A stretch of DNA of 64,000 nucleotides from Flavobacterium sp. 11 (GCF_002754315.1 NZ_PEFE01000001.1:2480001-2544000), one strand, 5' to 3'. Shown: positions 1-9,649, numbered from the stretch's first letter. Translations and numbers: made by a program. The notes: generated by a model not told the origin, from the letters alone.

Positions 1-221
1 GTGGTTATTTTATAAAAGTAGTAGATACCGTTGGTGCTGGGGATTCCTTTTTAGCTTCATTAATAATACGATTATTAAGAGGAAAATCACCTCAAAAAGC
101 GTTGAATTATGCTTGTGCAATAGGCGCTTTAGTAGCTGGACAAGAAGGAGCTAATCCCAAGATTTCTGAAAAGGCAATTAGTGATTATATGAAAATTCAG
201 AAAAAAAGTATAAAAAAATAA
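1..221 (+). CDS. PfkB-family sugar kinase, C-terminal part
   Basis: Only the last ~72 residues lie in the window; the reading frame is open from base 3 and stops at 219-221. The fragment carries the PfkB signature near its start, DTVGAGDSF, whose Asp is the catalytic base that deprotonates the sugar hydroxyl and whose GAGD forms the anion hole. Downstream text (ACAIGALVAGQEGANP) matches the ATP-binding end of fructokinase/ribokinase-type enzymes. The substrate cannot be told from this end; fructokinase is the usual call for this subgroup. It probably belongs to the resident chromosome, because tRNA-like debris and accessory genes begin just after it. Confidence 0.85.
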   Translation, partial: GYFIKVVDTVGAGDSFLASLIIRLLRGKSPQKALNYACAIGALVAGQEGANPKISEKAISDYMKIQKKSIKK

Positions 222-577
222 CTAGTGATTTTGTTCAGGGTGTAATTGATTTTGATTACCCAACGGGTTAATTATTGATTTCTTTTATTTGCTGAACTTT
301 AGTGTATTGACGAAAGTGGAAATTACAGTTAATTTTACACCACTTTCAGCATAAGTCACTTACTGAATATGCTGAAAAAAAAGAGAACAGCCAGTTAAGA
401 AAAATTGAAACCTGAGTTAAGAACTTTTATTGTATATCCCCCGATCAGATAAGAATCATGACCTTCTAAAGATTTAACATAAGAATTGATGATTCTTTAC
501 AGGATTCGAACCGTTAAAATCAGCAAAAACAAGAGGTTATCAATCAATTAAAACTACTGATGATTTTGTCGAACCAA
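222..577. other. Non-coding stretch after the sugar kinase
   Basis: No open frame of credible length on either strand. It contains a hairpin with 8-bp arms (312-319 and 340-347) that could end the kinase transcript but lacks a strong T-run, and a tRNA T-arm-like 13-mer at 500-512. Otherwise A+T-rich with nothing recognisable. Confidence 0.5.
500..512 (-). repeat. tRNA T-arm-like 13-mer, left copy
   Basis: The 13 bases read, on the minus strand, like the T-stem/T-loop of a tRNA (GGTTCGAATCCTG). No full tRNA surrounds them. The identical 13-mer recurs at 10565-10577, directly after a truncated serine recombinase. Such sequences are typical att sites of elements integrating at tRNA 3' ends, so the pair may mark the ends of an island. 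The match is short and the motif is common, so this is inference. Confidence 0.4.
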
Positions 578-613
578 AAAAAGCCTGCAAAATGAATACT
601 TTGCAGGCTTTTT
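578..613. terminator. Rho-independent terminator hairpin
   Basis: Perfect 14-bp stem (578-591 with 600-613) around an 8-base loop, with A-runs on one side and T-runs on the other, so it can act in both directions. It sits immediately before the repeat at 623, the same arrangement as the hairpin at 5599. Confidence 0.75.
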
Positions 614-622
614 ACTTTTTTT

Positions 623-745
623 GTGACCCCTACAGGACAAATTTCAAATCATTTTATGGAAGATTTGAAGATATTGGCTTATTATGTGTAGGGTCTGTCT
701 TTGATTGGCTCCCAAAATTTGGTTTTGACGTCCTGTTGGGGATTG
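623..745. repeat. 123-bp direct repeat, copy 1
   Basis: Aligns without gaps to 5639-5761 with about 18 substitutions (roughly 85% identity). It begins with bases resembling the complement of a tRNA acceptor and T-stem (gtgacccc, a(c/g)gggac) and follows a terminator hairpin. The open frame through it starts inside the hairpin and is unlikely to be a gene. See the finding on the repeat pair. Confidence 0.7.
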
Positions 746-910
746 ATAGTAAAATGTACGTAAGAGTTGTCAAGTTATACAATACTAAAATTAATTAGTT
801 AATCAATAAGATAAATTTAAATGTGTTATTAAATTCAAAATTAAGATCTAAAAGTCAAATAGGATATATTTAAATTAATAATTAACTGAAGATGATTTTT
901 AAGAGTGAAA

Positions 911-1615
911 TTAAAAAAGCATTATGATATTTTCTTTATAGGTTTGTCCTATTGGTACTTTATATCCACCTATTAGTATCCTGTTGCCTTCAATCTGTTT
1001 GATTTTATTTTTAGCAACTATAAAAGATTTATGGGTTCTTATAAAATCAAATTTTGGAAGCAACTGTTCCAAATCAGAAATTTTTTGAAGACTAACAATC
1101 ATTTCATTCTTTACATATACTTTGGTATAATGTCCATAAGCTTCTATAAACAATAAATCTTCAAAATGAATTTGATGGTGTTTTTTATCACCTCTTAAAA
1201 AAAAGCTATTTATATTTGGTTCTGTTTCGTTTGGTGGCAATGCAACACTACTTTTTTTATTTTGAGCACTATCAAATGTCTTGTTAATGGCTTTTAGAAA
1301 TCGGTCAAAGCTAAAGGGTTTCAATAAATAATCCGAAACATTAAGTTCATAACCTTCAAGAGCAAACTCTTTGTAGGCTGTGGTTACAATTATTTTGGGT
1401 GAATTGGGTAGGGTTTTTAAAAAATCAAAACCAGATAGTTTAGGCATGTTAATATCCAAAAACAGCAAATCGACAGTGTCCTCATTCAAAAATTGTAAGG
1501 CTTCAAAGGCGTTATAGCAATTTCCTTTCTTTTCTAAATAGGGTAAATTTTCGCAATAGTTTTCGATAATGCGATGGGCAATAGGTTCATCATCAATAAT
1601 TAAATAGCGAAACAT
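911..1615 (-). CDS. LytTR-family response regulator
   Basis: Response regulator of 234 residues. The N-terminal receiver domain (~1-120) shows acidic residues D8/D9 and the phosphoacceptor D54 in LFLDINMP. The C-terminal ~100 residues (from about FFLRGDKKHHQI) form a LytTR DNA-binding domain with the usual IRTHKSFIVAKNKI segment. Its start overlaps the 3' end of the upstream histidine kinase by 16 bp, so the two are translated together and should be partners. LytTR regulators bind direct repeats upstream of targets; the divergent S41 peptidase gene is a plausible target by position only. Length and domain order are normal. Confidence 0.93.
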   Translation of the reverse strand: MFRYLIIDDEPIAHRIIENYCENLPYLEKKGNCYNAFEALQFLNEDTVDLLFLDINMPKLSGFDFLKTLPNSPKIIVTTAYKEFALEGYELNVSDYLLKPFSFDRFLKAINKTFDSAQNKKSSVALPPNETEPNINSFFLRGDKKHHQIHFEDLLFIEAYGHYTKVYVKNEMIVSLQKISDLEQLLPKFDFIRTHKSFIVAKNKIKQIEGNRILIGGYKVPIGQTYKENIIMLF

Positions 1616-2736
1616 ATCATTTCTATTTTAAGTTCTAATTTGTAAATAGAATCTTTAACATCTATTTTGATTTTATGTTTATCAGGATATAATAATTTCA
1701 ATCGCTGTTTTAGATTCTGTATTCCAATCCCGGCAGTTTGGAAAGTTTCTTTTGCTTCGAAGTTATTTTCAATATAAAAATAAAGTATGCCAGCATCAAT
1801 TTTTATATTGATATGAATATAAGCATCTTCGGTTATGCTTTCTACGCCATGTTTAAATGCGTTTTCCAACGGAATAATAAATAGTAATGGTGCAATTTGA
1901 CAATCAATTTCGCGACTGTGATTAAATACAATATCGACTCTTTTCTGATATCGTATTTTATGCAATTCAATATAGTTTGTTAAGTATTCTATTTCATTTT
2001 TTAAAGGTACAACATCTTCTTTTCCCATATAAATAGTATAACGCATTATGTCGGATAATTTTAAAATAACATTTGGTGCATCATCAGATTTTTCAATTAC
2101 TAAACCATATAAATTATTTAAAGTATTGAAAAAAAAATGGGGATTGATCTGGCTTTTCAACAACGATAATTCTGCTTTTGTTTTTCTTGATTCTATTGTT
2201 TTCATCCATTTCCATTGCTGATAAAACCACGTTAAAAGCAGCACAAAAAAAGGAGCTGTCAAGATGATTTTTATTTCTTTTTCCTGCTGAAAGTATCTAT
2301 TTATATCATTAATATATACTCTTAGATAGTAGAAATAACCCAATACCAAGCCATAATAACTCATTACAATCAAGGCGTACTTTTTGAAATAATAAGGAGT
2401 TATGATGGCGAAAAAGGACAATCCAAGACAAACTAATCCAATAAAGGTTATGGGATTGTCAATTATTTTGGAATTCAGATCATTTATAATGATTACAAAA
2501 AAAACAAAAAGCAGAACAAGCAACTTTAGAGAAATGGTTTTATGCTTTTTTAAAAACGAAAAATAATGAATAGGTAAAGAAATTAGAAACCAGCTAAAAA
2601 TAAAACTTAGGATATTCGCTATTGTTCCAGAATTGTCAATGTAAATCATATTAAAATACAGTAGCACAACTACTGCAATCCTTTGGATTAGTAATCCATA
2701 CAAAAAGGCTTTGTACTTTTCAAAAAATTCAATCAT
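1600..2736 (-). CDS. LytS/YehU-type sensor histidine kinase
   Basis: Membrane kinase of 378 residues with about five to six hydrophobic segments in residues 10-180, then a His_kinase (PF06580) domain with the phosphoacceptor His in QINPHFFFNTLNNL, and an ATPase part with an N-box-like ENAFKHG and GIGIQNLKQRL. This is the short LytS-like kinase common in Bacteroidetes, without PAS or HAMP domains. It overlaps the response regulator gene by 16 bp, giving a two-gene operon. The signal sensed is unknown; the region before the start is A+T-rich and shared with the divergent peptidase gene. Confidence 0.93.
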   Translation of the reverse strand: MIEFFEKYKAFLYGLLIQRIAVVVLLYFNMIYIDNSGTIANILSFIFSWFLISLPIHYFSFLKKHKTISLKLLVLLFVFFVIIINDLNSKIIDNPITFIGLVCLGLSFFAIITPYYFKKYALIVMSYYGLVLGYFYYLRVYINDINRYFQQEKEIKIILTAPFFVLLLTWFYQQWKWMKTIESRKTKAELSLLKSQINPHFFFNTLNNLYGLVIEKSDDAPNVILKLSDIMRYTIYMGKEDVVPLKNEIEYLTNYIELHKIRYQKRVDIVFNHSREIDCQIAPLLFIIPLENAFKHGVESITEDAYIHINIKIDAGILYFYIENNFEAKETFQTAGIGIQNLKQRLKLLYPDKHKIKIDVKDSIYKLELKIEMICFAI

Positions 2737-2950
2737 GAGTCAAAATTAACAAAAAATGACTTTTTCCCAGTACAATCTGCACCAAATCACTTAAAAGAAG
2801 CACAAACGCTGCTTTTTTAGGCTTAAACCGGATTTGAACACAAATTATATTGTATGTGAATATATTTTACTAGTTGATGATAAATATTTTAGCCCGTTTT
2901 AGTTTACTGATATGTTTGCTGAAAATTATATATAGTAAAACGAAGACATT

Positions 2951-4204
2951 ATGAAAACCTATCTTAAAACAATGCTGCTGATTTTATTTGTAACCGTGCA
3001 AAATACGACAGCACAAGACACTAATCGATTACTGAATACAAAGGAGAAAAATGAAGTTGTATTGGCAATTAAAACTCATCTTGAAGTAGCTTATATCGAT
3101 TTGGAATTATCCAAAAAAATGATAATGCAATTGGATAAAAATTTAAAATCTGATACATATAATAAAATTACAAGTCCTGTTGAATTCGCTAAAACTGTAA
3201 CAGAGGATTTGCAAAGTATTAGTAAAGATTTGCACCTAAAAGTTCGATTTGAACCAGAGCGTATTGCTCGGGAAAAACTTGCTGTTTCGGAAGAAAAGCG
3301 ATTAGAAATGGAGAAAAGAACAGCTATGCAAATGACCGAAATAAATTACGGATTTACAGAGGTGAAAATAATGGAAGGAAACGTAGGTTATTTAAATTTA
3401 AGTCAGTTTGCAGATATAAAATATGCTGAAGAAACAGCAACAGCTACAATGAATTTTTTAAGTAGTACCAATGCAATCATTATCGATCTACGCTCAAATG
3501 GAGGTGGTGTTCCCAGTATGATGCAGTTATTATCGAGTTATTTTTTTGATGAAAAACCTGTTTTATTAAGTGATTTTTATGAGCGAGCAACAAATACAAA
3601 AACACAACTGTACACATTTGAAAATGTAAAGGGAAAACGAAGTACAAACAAGCCTCTTTATATTTTAACCAGTAAGCATACTTTTTCGGCGGCAGAAGCA
3701 TTTACTTATACTTTAAAGCATTTAGATAAAGCTATTGTAGTTGGTGAAATTACAGGCGGAGGTGCGAACCGAACCAAACGAATTAATTTGAACGATGAGT
3801 TTACAATTTCGATGCCGTACATCCAAGCCATTCATCCAGTAACAAAAACCAATTGGGAAGGAAAAGGTGTGCATCCAGACATTAAAACGAATGAAAAAAC
3901 AGCTTTGGTAAATGCTTATTTAGATGCCATTAACAAAACTGCTAAGGGCAATAAGAATATTCTTTTAAATAAAATTGGCTATGCTCTTTTAAAAGAAAAA
4001 TCAGTTGATAATGCTATTGTTGTATTCGAAGAAAATGCAAGATTGTTTCCAGATGATGCAAATACTTGGGATAGTTTAGGTGAAGCCTATTTTATAAACA
4101 ATGATAAAGAAAACGCACTAAAATCATTCAAAAAAGCTTTAGCATTAAATCCTAATTCAGAATCAGCAAAAGCAATGATCCAGAAACTAGTAAACATTAA
4201 ATAA
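2951..4204 (+). CDS. Secreted S41 (CtpA/IRBP-like) peptidase with TPRs
   Basis: 417 residues with a signal peptide (cleavage near TTAQ, ~residue 22). Residues ~25-120 resemble the helical N-terminal domain of IRBP/tricorn-like S41 proteins. The peptidase core follows, with IIDLRSNGGG (~175-185) and the nucleophile S246 in TFSAAEAF. No PDZ domain is evident, as in the IRBP-like subgroup. The last ~80 residues hold two TPR-like repeats (from about NKIGYALLKEK). It likely acts in the periplasm or at the cell surface. It is divergent from the LytTR two-component operon, with a ~215-bp shared upstream region. Confidence 0.88.
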   Translation: MKTYLKTMLLILFVTVQNTTAQDTNRLLNTKEKNEVVLAIKTHLEVAYIDLELSKKMIMQLDKNLKSDTYNKITSPVEFAKTVTEDLQSISKDLHLKVRFEPERIAREKLAVSEEKRLEMEKRTAMQMTEINYGFTEVKIMEGNVGYLNLSQFADIKYAEETATATMNFLSSTNAIIIDLRSNGGGVPSMMQLLSSYFFDEKPVLLSDFYERATNTKTQLYTFENVKGKRSTNKPLYILTSKHTFSAAEAFTYTLKHLDKAIVVGEITGGGANRTKRINLNDEFTISMPYIQAIHPVTKTNWEGKGVHPDIKTNEKTALVNAYLDAINKTAKGNKNILLNKIGYALLKEKSVDNAIVVFEENARLFPDDANTWDSLGEAYFINNDKENALKSFKKALALNPNSESAKAMIQKLVNIK

Positions 4205-4243
4205 AAAAGAAGCTAGTTGGCGGTAATTAAAACTAATTGGACA

Positions 4244-5137
4244 ATGAAAAAAAACATAATTAAACTTTTAGCACTGGCATTTGTAATATTCTCAAATGCT
4301 TGCAATACCAAGAAACCAGAAACAAAAAAGAATAATTCTTCGATAGAGGAAAATCTATACTTTGGGTATAAGCCACCAGGACTAAATCCTGAAGTTTTTG
4401 TTCCTAAAAAGAGTACTTCTGAAGATTGGAAACTAGGGAACGAGGACTCTTTGAATATGGAAGAGTTTTACTTCACTTACTCAGGTAATGACCCTTTTCA
4501 GCCTGCCGTTGTTGTTTATCGGCAAGAAGAAAATTATTATAGAGCTAGTAAATATACTTTTCATCCCAGTGGTACTGAAAATAGCAACATCTTATACTCA
4601 AGGCATAACTATATTGAACGTACAGATTTTGGTTGGTCAAAGCTAAAAAGCCTAGGTCCAATGTTTGACAGCAAAGATTTGGGCATTATGGTGTTGTCAA
4701 TATCCGCCAATGGCACTATTGTTTTTGATGATTATAAAACTGATGACGGAATCCGTATATCAAGGATTAAAGACGGTAAACAGGAAGAACCAAAACCACT
4801 CGGCAAGGAGATTAACTCAGGGAAATTGGTCGCCCACCCCTTTATTGCGCCTGATGAATCCTACTTAATATGGGATAGCGAGCGAGAAGAAGGATATGGT
4901 AAGTCCGATAATTATATCAGTTTTCGACAGCAAGATGGTTCATGGGGTTCAGCTATTAATATGGGAGATAAGATAAATTCAGAATTAGTAGAAAATGGTG
5001 CGAGGTTAACACCTGACGGAAAATATTTTCTTTTTAGAAGGTCAGAAGAAAAAGTAAAAGAGGATGGAAGTACATATTGGGAGACTAAAGATTATTGGGT
5101 TGACGCTAAAATCATTGAACAGTTAAGACCTCAATAA
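4244..5137 (+). CDS. Lipoprotein with WD40-like (PD40) beta-propeller repeats
   Basis: The start is placed at the ATG at 4244; the longer frame from TTG 4217 adds nine residues ahead of a clean lipoprotein signal (KKNIIKLLALAFVIF, lipobox Cys in FSNAC). The mature ~275 residues contain PD40-type blades, for example HPFIAPDESYLIWDSERE and ARLTPDGKYFLFRRS. Such proteins bind ligands or partners; no catalytic residues are visible. It lies 39 bp after the S41 peptidase stop on the same strand, so the two may share a transcript. Function unknown. Confidence 0.8.
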   Translation: MKKNIIKLLALAFVIFSNACNTKKPETKKNNSSIEENLYFGYKPPGLNPEVFVPKKSTSEDWKLGNEDSLNMEEFYFTYSGNDPFQPAVVVYRQEENYYRASKYTFHPSGTENSNILYSRHNYIERTDFGWSKLKSLGPMFDSKDLGIMVLSISANGTIVFDDYKTDDGIRISRIKDGKQEEPKPLGKEINSGKLVAHPFIAPDESYLIWDSEREEGYGKSDNYISFRQQDGSWGSAINMGDKINSELVENGARLTPDGKYFLFRRSEEKVKEDGSTYWETKDYWVDAKIIEQLRPQ

Positions 5138-5598
5138 TGATTTCATATAAAATATAACCATCGCCAACAGCACCTACCCAAAAGTGGCGGTTCAGTGGTT
5201 AAATCTAGCTTTATGCATCTATCAAATTTTTCTGGACTTGGGTAGTTAATCGCCAGGACATTTCAAAAAAAAATTAAGCATCGATTCTTTGAGTAAATTA
5301 ATGCAAAGGCGTTTTAGCATTGTAGTTCTTTACGTTGTATCTTACCTGAACCTCAAATACAATTTAATTTATTCACAGGTGAAAACTTAATTTATGTAAA
5401 GAAATTAACAATATTGAATTTGCTTAATTTAAAGTACATTTAATAATGGATTTTCTGTGTCTCAATATCATTTGTCAGTATGACGGGAAAGAATGCAGGC
5501 GATAATATATTCCGCCAATTAGGAATTGTTTAAGAGCTTCAAGATGTATTAATGAAAAACGAAAACAAATATATTGATTAATACTTTTTTTACAAAAA
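5138..5598. other. Non-coding stretch before the second repeat
   Basis: No credible open frame on either strand. A+T-rich, with short stop-rich runs only. It ends in the terminator hairpin at 5599. No operator or RNA motif was recognised. Confidence 0.5.
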
Positions 5599-5630
5599 AA
5601 AGGCGCCAATTGTCTTCAATTGGCGCCTTT
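5599..5630. terminator. Rho-independent terminator hairpin
   Basis: Perfect 14-bp stem (5599-5612 with 5617-5630) around a 4-base loop, preceded by a long A-run. For minus-strand transcripts this A-run is the U-tract, so it best terminates leftward transcription, such as a lost tRNA gene to its right. Same position relative to the 123-bp repeat as the hairpin at 578. Confidence 0.75.
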
Positions 5631-5638
5631 TGGCTGTG

Positions 5639-5761
5639 GTGACCCCAACGGGACAAATTTCAAATCATTTTATGCAGGATTTAATGAGATTGGCTTATTA
5701 TATGTAGGGGCTGTCTTTGAATGGCACGAACAATTTGGTTTGGATGTCTTGTTGGGGATCG
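5639..5761. repeat. 123-bp direct repeat, copy 2
   Basis: Partner of 623-745, same length and ~85% identical by eye. It starts with the tRNA-end-like bases gtgaccccaacgggac straight after a terminator hairpin. It marks the left edge of the more G+C-rich segment carrying the SEC-C/nuclease gene. Confidence 0.7.
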
Positions 5762-5914
5762 AAGAAAAATGAAGCGTCAAAAAAACAAATCCTTCTCTCT
5801 TTTTATTAAAACCAACTTAGCTTTTTGTGGCATAAGGTAGGAACTCAATTCAGGTCTTTTTACATATTGCTGCCTCAGGAACTCTTAGTATCTTGCCACT
5901 TTATTCTACATGAT

Positions 5915-8900
5915 ATGGCGCTAAAAATTGGAAGAAATGATCTTTGTCCCTGTGGATCCGGGAAAAAAAATAAAAAATGTCACAATATTGACAGACTGCC
6001 GGATAATCCCGGCACTCAAAAAACGCTTTCAAAAATGGAAACATACGTAAAGGAATACGACTCACATGTTGTTATGAATGAGATCATAGGTTTGCAGCTT
6101 ATGGCTGAAAATCACGGAAAAAATATACGTATTGAAGAAATAGCAGTACTGGCAGCTAAAAGTCTTAGTAATGGCAAGCCGGGAGATAAAGCAGTACTTA
6201 GAGAAATATTGCAGCGGGAATATACGGCGCATTCAATGGAAGATCCTCCAGAGAATCTATTTACCGAAAACGTCGTGTTTTTTCATGGGAACCATATTGC
6301 ATTTCCAGGGATTGCCGCACATACTGCTGACATTTTTCTTAGTTTCAGCCAGGTAGTTTTTAACTCGGGAACTGTGTTTCCGAAAGAATTCACCGACGAA
6401 GTATATCAGGGAATTGGCCTAATTCTGGAACTGGGAGACCAGCTGGCCCGCATGGCTGGTCTAAGGGGTAATATGGAAAGTATCGGATCAAAAGGGAGAA
6501 TGAAAGTTTGTGATCTTCAGGTAGACTTTTCCATCTCTGAGCTGGAATTGGAGGAACTATGTCAAAAGATCCATGTTAATTCCAAAATCATAAATCAATT
6601 TATTCTGGACCCAGATGTCGCTTTAGATGTGGATGATTCTTCAATGATGCCGTTACTTTTTTATCCTATAATCTATTATAACGGACGTTATTATTTTGTC
6701 CTTGTATCAAATCAGCTTAATGCCCTAAATGAATTTATACTTAGAACAGCGTTAAAATTTGGATGTCAGGAAGTTTTTTTAAAGGCGTATCGCGAAGAGC
6801 TTTGGGGACATATCCGGGTAGCATGTGCAGAGATGAAATGGAGAGAAACAGATATTAAACTCGACCCTTTCCCTGATGCCAATTCTCCCAATGAAGCAAT
6901 TTATTCTTTCGATCATAACAGACTTGCGTATGTGACTCTTGATACTCCACTGAGCATACCTGACGTTTCGGTTAGTATAGGTTCTGAAATGCATCCGCCC
7001 AAAATGGACAATAGGCTGAGGAATGTAGCAAATACAATATTAGATGAGCAAAATAGGCAGGACTGCCAGTTGCTTGTACTTCAGCTTACAGATTCCTGCG
7101 GGCGCACCAGAATGGGACGATTTATGAAACCCAGAGATAGGGAATTTAGGCTGCCGTTTAATGTTCATGATTTTTTAAATCTATCGAAGGGAGAAGACTG
7201 GGAAAAGCACAGCTTATGGAAGTTTGCAAAAGCACTGGCAAAATTTAACAGCAAAACACAAACGATGGGCGATGCCGTAGAACTGTACAGCCTCTATAAA
7301 CAAAAAAGTTCAGGATTTTATTTTTCGGATGACATAATGCCAGATTTTCTTGCGGTGGTTCCTAGTGAGGGAAGCGATCTTATCAGAGGATCCAAAATAA
7401 AACAGAATTATCATGCTTCTTCTTTCCTGAATGATGGAATGCTGGGATTTTTACCTGTGGTTTCCTGTGGGGATTTTGCTCCGATTTATAAGCCAATCAG
7501 GCATATAGGATATTTTATTGAGTCATTGGAAAGTTTCCGTTCCCCTATCTGGATGACAAGCTATCAGGTAAAAGATCATGGTATGGCAGGAATTGTGCGC
7601 CTTTATACCAATGCATTATCATTCTGGCTTGACCAAATGAAGCCGGCTTTAGAAGCGGTTTTAAATCCGCATTTGAAGCTTCCCGTTGAAATAAGGCTTG
7701 AGCTTGATCCGGTAATATTTACTGGCATGACTTCCCAGGAGCTTTCAGAAATTCCAAAAGAAGAATATGGAGTAGCCTTCACAGATAATGTACTTACCAT
7801 TAGCATTCCGGGATCTTCGATTTGGTCTTTTACAGGGGCAGATAATGAAGGCGAGCGGGAACTTATGCGACATACATTGAAGAGTTTCCGTTTGTTGGGA
7901 GTTACGCTGGAAGATATAACTATCGAGGAAATCTTGAATAAGTTTATGCCTTTGGGCCAGGCTAAGATGATGCTTTTTTTTGACAGTCAGGAAGATCTTA
8001 TGATTGACAGGAGATGGCTTATGGAGCCTTTGCTCTTATCGGATGCTGAAAAGGAAATGCTGATGGACCAGCTGCCGATATGGATAATGGAGCATATGGT
8101 CATACCGGAGCAAATTACGACTCGTGATGATAAAAAACAGCTTTTCAATACCGGTACTAATGTTCTTCTTGAAAAACTGAAAGAGGAAATTTCAAGATAT
8201 GAAAATGCTGCATTGCTCGTGTTACTGCTGAACCTTCATGAGTCTATTGTGCAAAAGAGGGAGTATGAAAAAACAATAATCCCAGCCCAGCTGATTTGTT
8301 TTGGAAATAAGGAGGGCAAGCTGGAGGAAATACGGGAGAATGGACGAATGCTGGTTCGGACATCGGTATCTCTTCGCAATTTAATAGAGTTCCTTGCCGC
8401 ACAGCCTGTAAAAGGAACACTAATTCCTTCGCTGGACGACGTGGACAGGCTACTTGCGCTTATGCATGAGATAACCTCTTTTGGTATGATGAGTGATGCT
8501 GTCTATTTTAATATGGATGATCCAGAAGTGGGTATACTGCCATCGGGAAGAATTGGATTTATTTCAGATCTTTTTTCTGAAAAGATGGAACCTTTCAGTT
8601 TGGCAAATGCCAGAGCAGATATTGACAGTAAACTGGAAGATTTTGCAAGGCGGTTTTCTATCTACCAGCCTGCAGATGCGGGAGAAATACCCCCAGAGGT
8701 TCAGGAATACATCAACAGGCATGACGCAGCATTCCTTGCTGACTGGTCAGTAAGCTGGAGCAACCTGAATAAAATTTCGTATTATGCATCAAACTTTTGT
8801 ATTGAAGAAGAAGCATCCGTAATTACGATGCGTGAATCGGATTTTATAGAACGCCTTGTAAACGAGGCGGCTATGCCTGAAGACCAGGTCTGTGCAGGTA

Positions 8901-9649
8901 TCGAAAAATTAGTGCTTTCTCCTCGTGATTCTTTTTTAAAAGCTCCTGATGGCTATTCAAACAATGAAGTATTTCCATGGAAATATAACAGGGAGTTCAG
9001 CCTGACCAGAAGGTTTCTTGTACGGCATTCTAATGACGCTGGAGACAGCATGCTTTCTTGGGGTTTTAGAAGCGCTACCGCTGCTAGACACCAGATGGAT
9101 TACTTAATGCGCGGTGCAAGACTGACCAACGGAGGGGAGGAAATCAAAAAACTGATTGGCGGTTATGCCGATCAAAGAGGGACTGATTTCAGAAATGTAG
9201 TCCATGACTGGGCGGCGCAACAAGAAGGTTTTGAGGTTATTGGGTATGAAGTCCCGATAATGCCGGGTGCGACACTTAATGCGGACAAGTCTTACGGAGA
9301 TGTGGACGTACTCGCGTTTCACAGACCTTCAGCGACAGTTTTTAGCCTGGAGTGCAAGAATACAAGTCAGGCAAAAAATATTCATGAAATGAAAACGGAA
9401 ATGGATCGTTATCTCGGAAGGGACGGCAAAAAAGGGATGGTGCATAAACATCTGGAACGTGATACGTGGCTTAATGCAAACTTAGGACAGGTGCAGAAGC
9501 TTCTGAAGTTTGACGATGCGCTGACGGTAAAATCGTTTATGATCTCCTCTCAGGTAGTGCCTACGCCGTATATCCGGGCAGGAGAACTGCCAATGCCTAT
9601 CGTGGCTTTTCCGGATTTGAAGAGAGAAGGTGTAGGACTGTTATTTTAA
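5915..9649 (+). CDS. Large SEC-C zinc-motif protein with C-terminal PD-(D/E)XK-type nuclease domain
   Basis: The start is taken at ATG 5915 because SEC-C begins at once (RNDLCPCGSGKKNKKCH: Cys-x-Cys...Cys-His zinc motif); the frame is open 30 codons further up but that text is not protein-like. The protein has 1,244 residues. The middle ~1,000 residues match no family I can name. Near the C terminus, GDVDVLAF followed by FSLECKN gives the D...ExK pattern of PD-(D/E)XK endonucleases. Base composition is visibly richer in G+C than the flanks, suggesting transfer. Its neighbours are a gene fragment and a truncated recombinase, so it is mobile cargo. A restriction or defence role is inferred; another nucleic-acid repair role is possible. 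Confidence 0.75.
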   Translation: MALKIGRNDLCPCGSGKKNKKCHNIDRLPDNPGTQKTLSKMETYVKEYDSHVVMNEIIGLQLMAENHGKNIRIEEIAVLAAKSLSNGKPGDKAVLREILQREYTAHSMEDPPENLFTENVVFFHGNHIAFPGIAAHTADIFLSFSQVVFNSGTVFPKEFTDEVYQGIGLILELGDQLARMAGLRGNMESIGSKGRMKVCDLQVDFSISELELEELCQKIHVNSKIINQFILDPDVALDVDDSSMMPLLFYPIIYYNGRYYFVLVSNQLNALNEFILRTALKFGCQEVFLKAYREELWGHIRVACAEMKWRETDIKLDPFPDANSPNEAIYSFDHNRLAYVTLDTPLSIPDVSVSIGSEMHPPKMDNRLRNVANTILDEQNRQDCQLLVLQLTDSCGRTRMGRFMKPRDREFRLPFNVHDFLNLSKGEDWEKHSLWKFAKALAKFNSKTQTMGDAVELYSLYKQKSSGFYFSDDIMPDFLAVVPSEGSDLIRGSKIKQNYHASSFLNDGMLGFLPVVSCGDFAPIYKPIRHIGYFIESLESFRSPIWMTSYQVKDHGMAGIVRLYTNALSFWLDQMKPALEAVLNPHLKLPVEIRLELDPVIFTGMTSQELSEIPKEEYGVAFTDNVLTISIPGSSIWSFTGADNEGERELMRHTLKSFRLLGVTLEDITIEEILNKFMPLGQAKMMLFFDSQEDLMIDRRWLMEPLLLSDAEKEMLMDQLPIWIMEHMVIPEQITTRDDKKQLFNTGTNVLLEKLKEEISRYENAALLVLLLNLHESIVQKREYEKTIIPAQLICFGNKEGKLEEIRENGRMLVRTSVSLRNLIEFLAAQPVKGTLIPSLDDVDRLLALMHEITSFGMMSDAVYFNMDDPEVGILPSGRIGFISDLFSEKMEPFSLANARADIDSKLEDFARRFSIYQPADAGEIPPEVQEYINRHDAAFLADWSVSWSNLNKISYYASNFCIEEEASVITMRESDFIERLVNEAAMPEDQVCAGIEKLVLSPRDSFLKAPDGYSNNEVFPWKYNREFSLTRRFLVRHSNDAGDSMLSWGFRSATAARHQMDYLMRGARLTNGGEEIKKLIGGYADQRGTDFRNVVHDWAAQQEGFEVIGYEVPIMPGATLNADKSYGDVDVLAFHRPSATVFSLECKNTSQAKNIHEMKTEMDRYLGRDGKKGMVHKHLERDTWLNANLGQVQKLLKFDDALTVKSFMISSQVVPTPYIRAGELPMPIVAFPDLKREGVGLLF

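Noticed and set aside
500..512. Complete tRNA gene at the T-arm-like motif
   Set aside because: No anticodon arm, D arm or acceptor pairing could be built around this copy or the one at 10565.
592..798. Open frame of 68 codons
   Set aside because: It starts inside a terminator hairpin and runs through a repeat that recurs at 5639, where the frame is not kept from a comparable start; treated as repeat, not gene.
4217..4243. TTG start nine codons before the lipoprotein signal
   Set aside because: The lipoprotein signal fits exactly from ATG 4244.
5825..5914. Upstream extension of the SEC-C/nuclease gene
   Set aside because: The 30 extra codons are not protein-like and the conserved SEC-C motif begins directly after ATG 5915.
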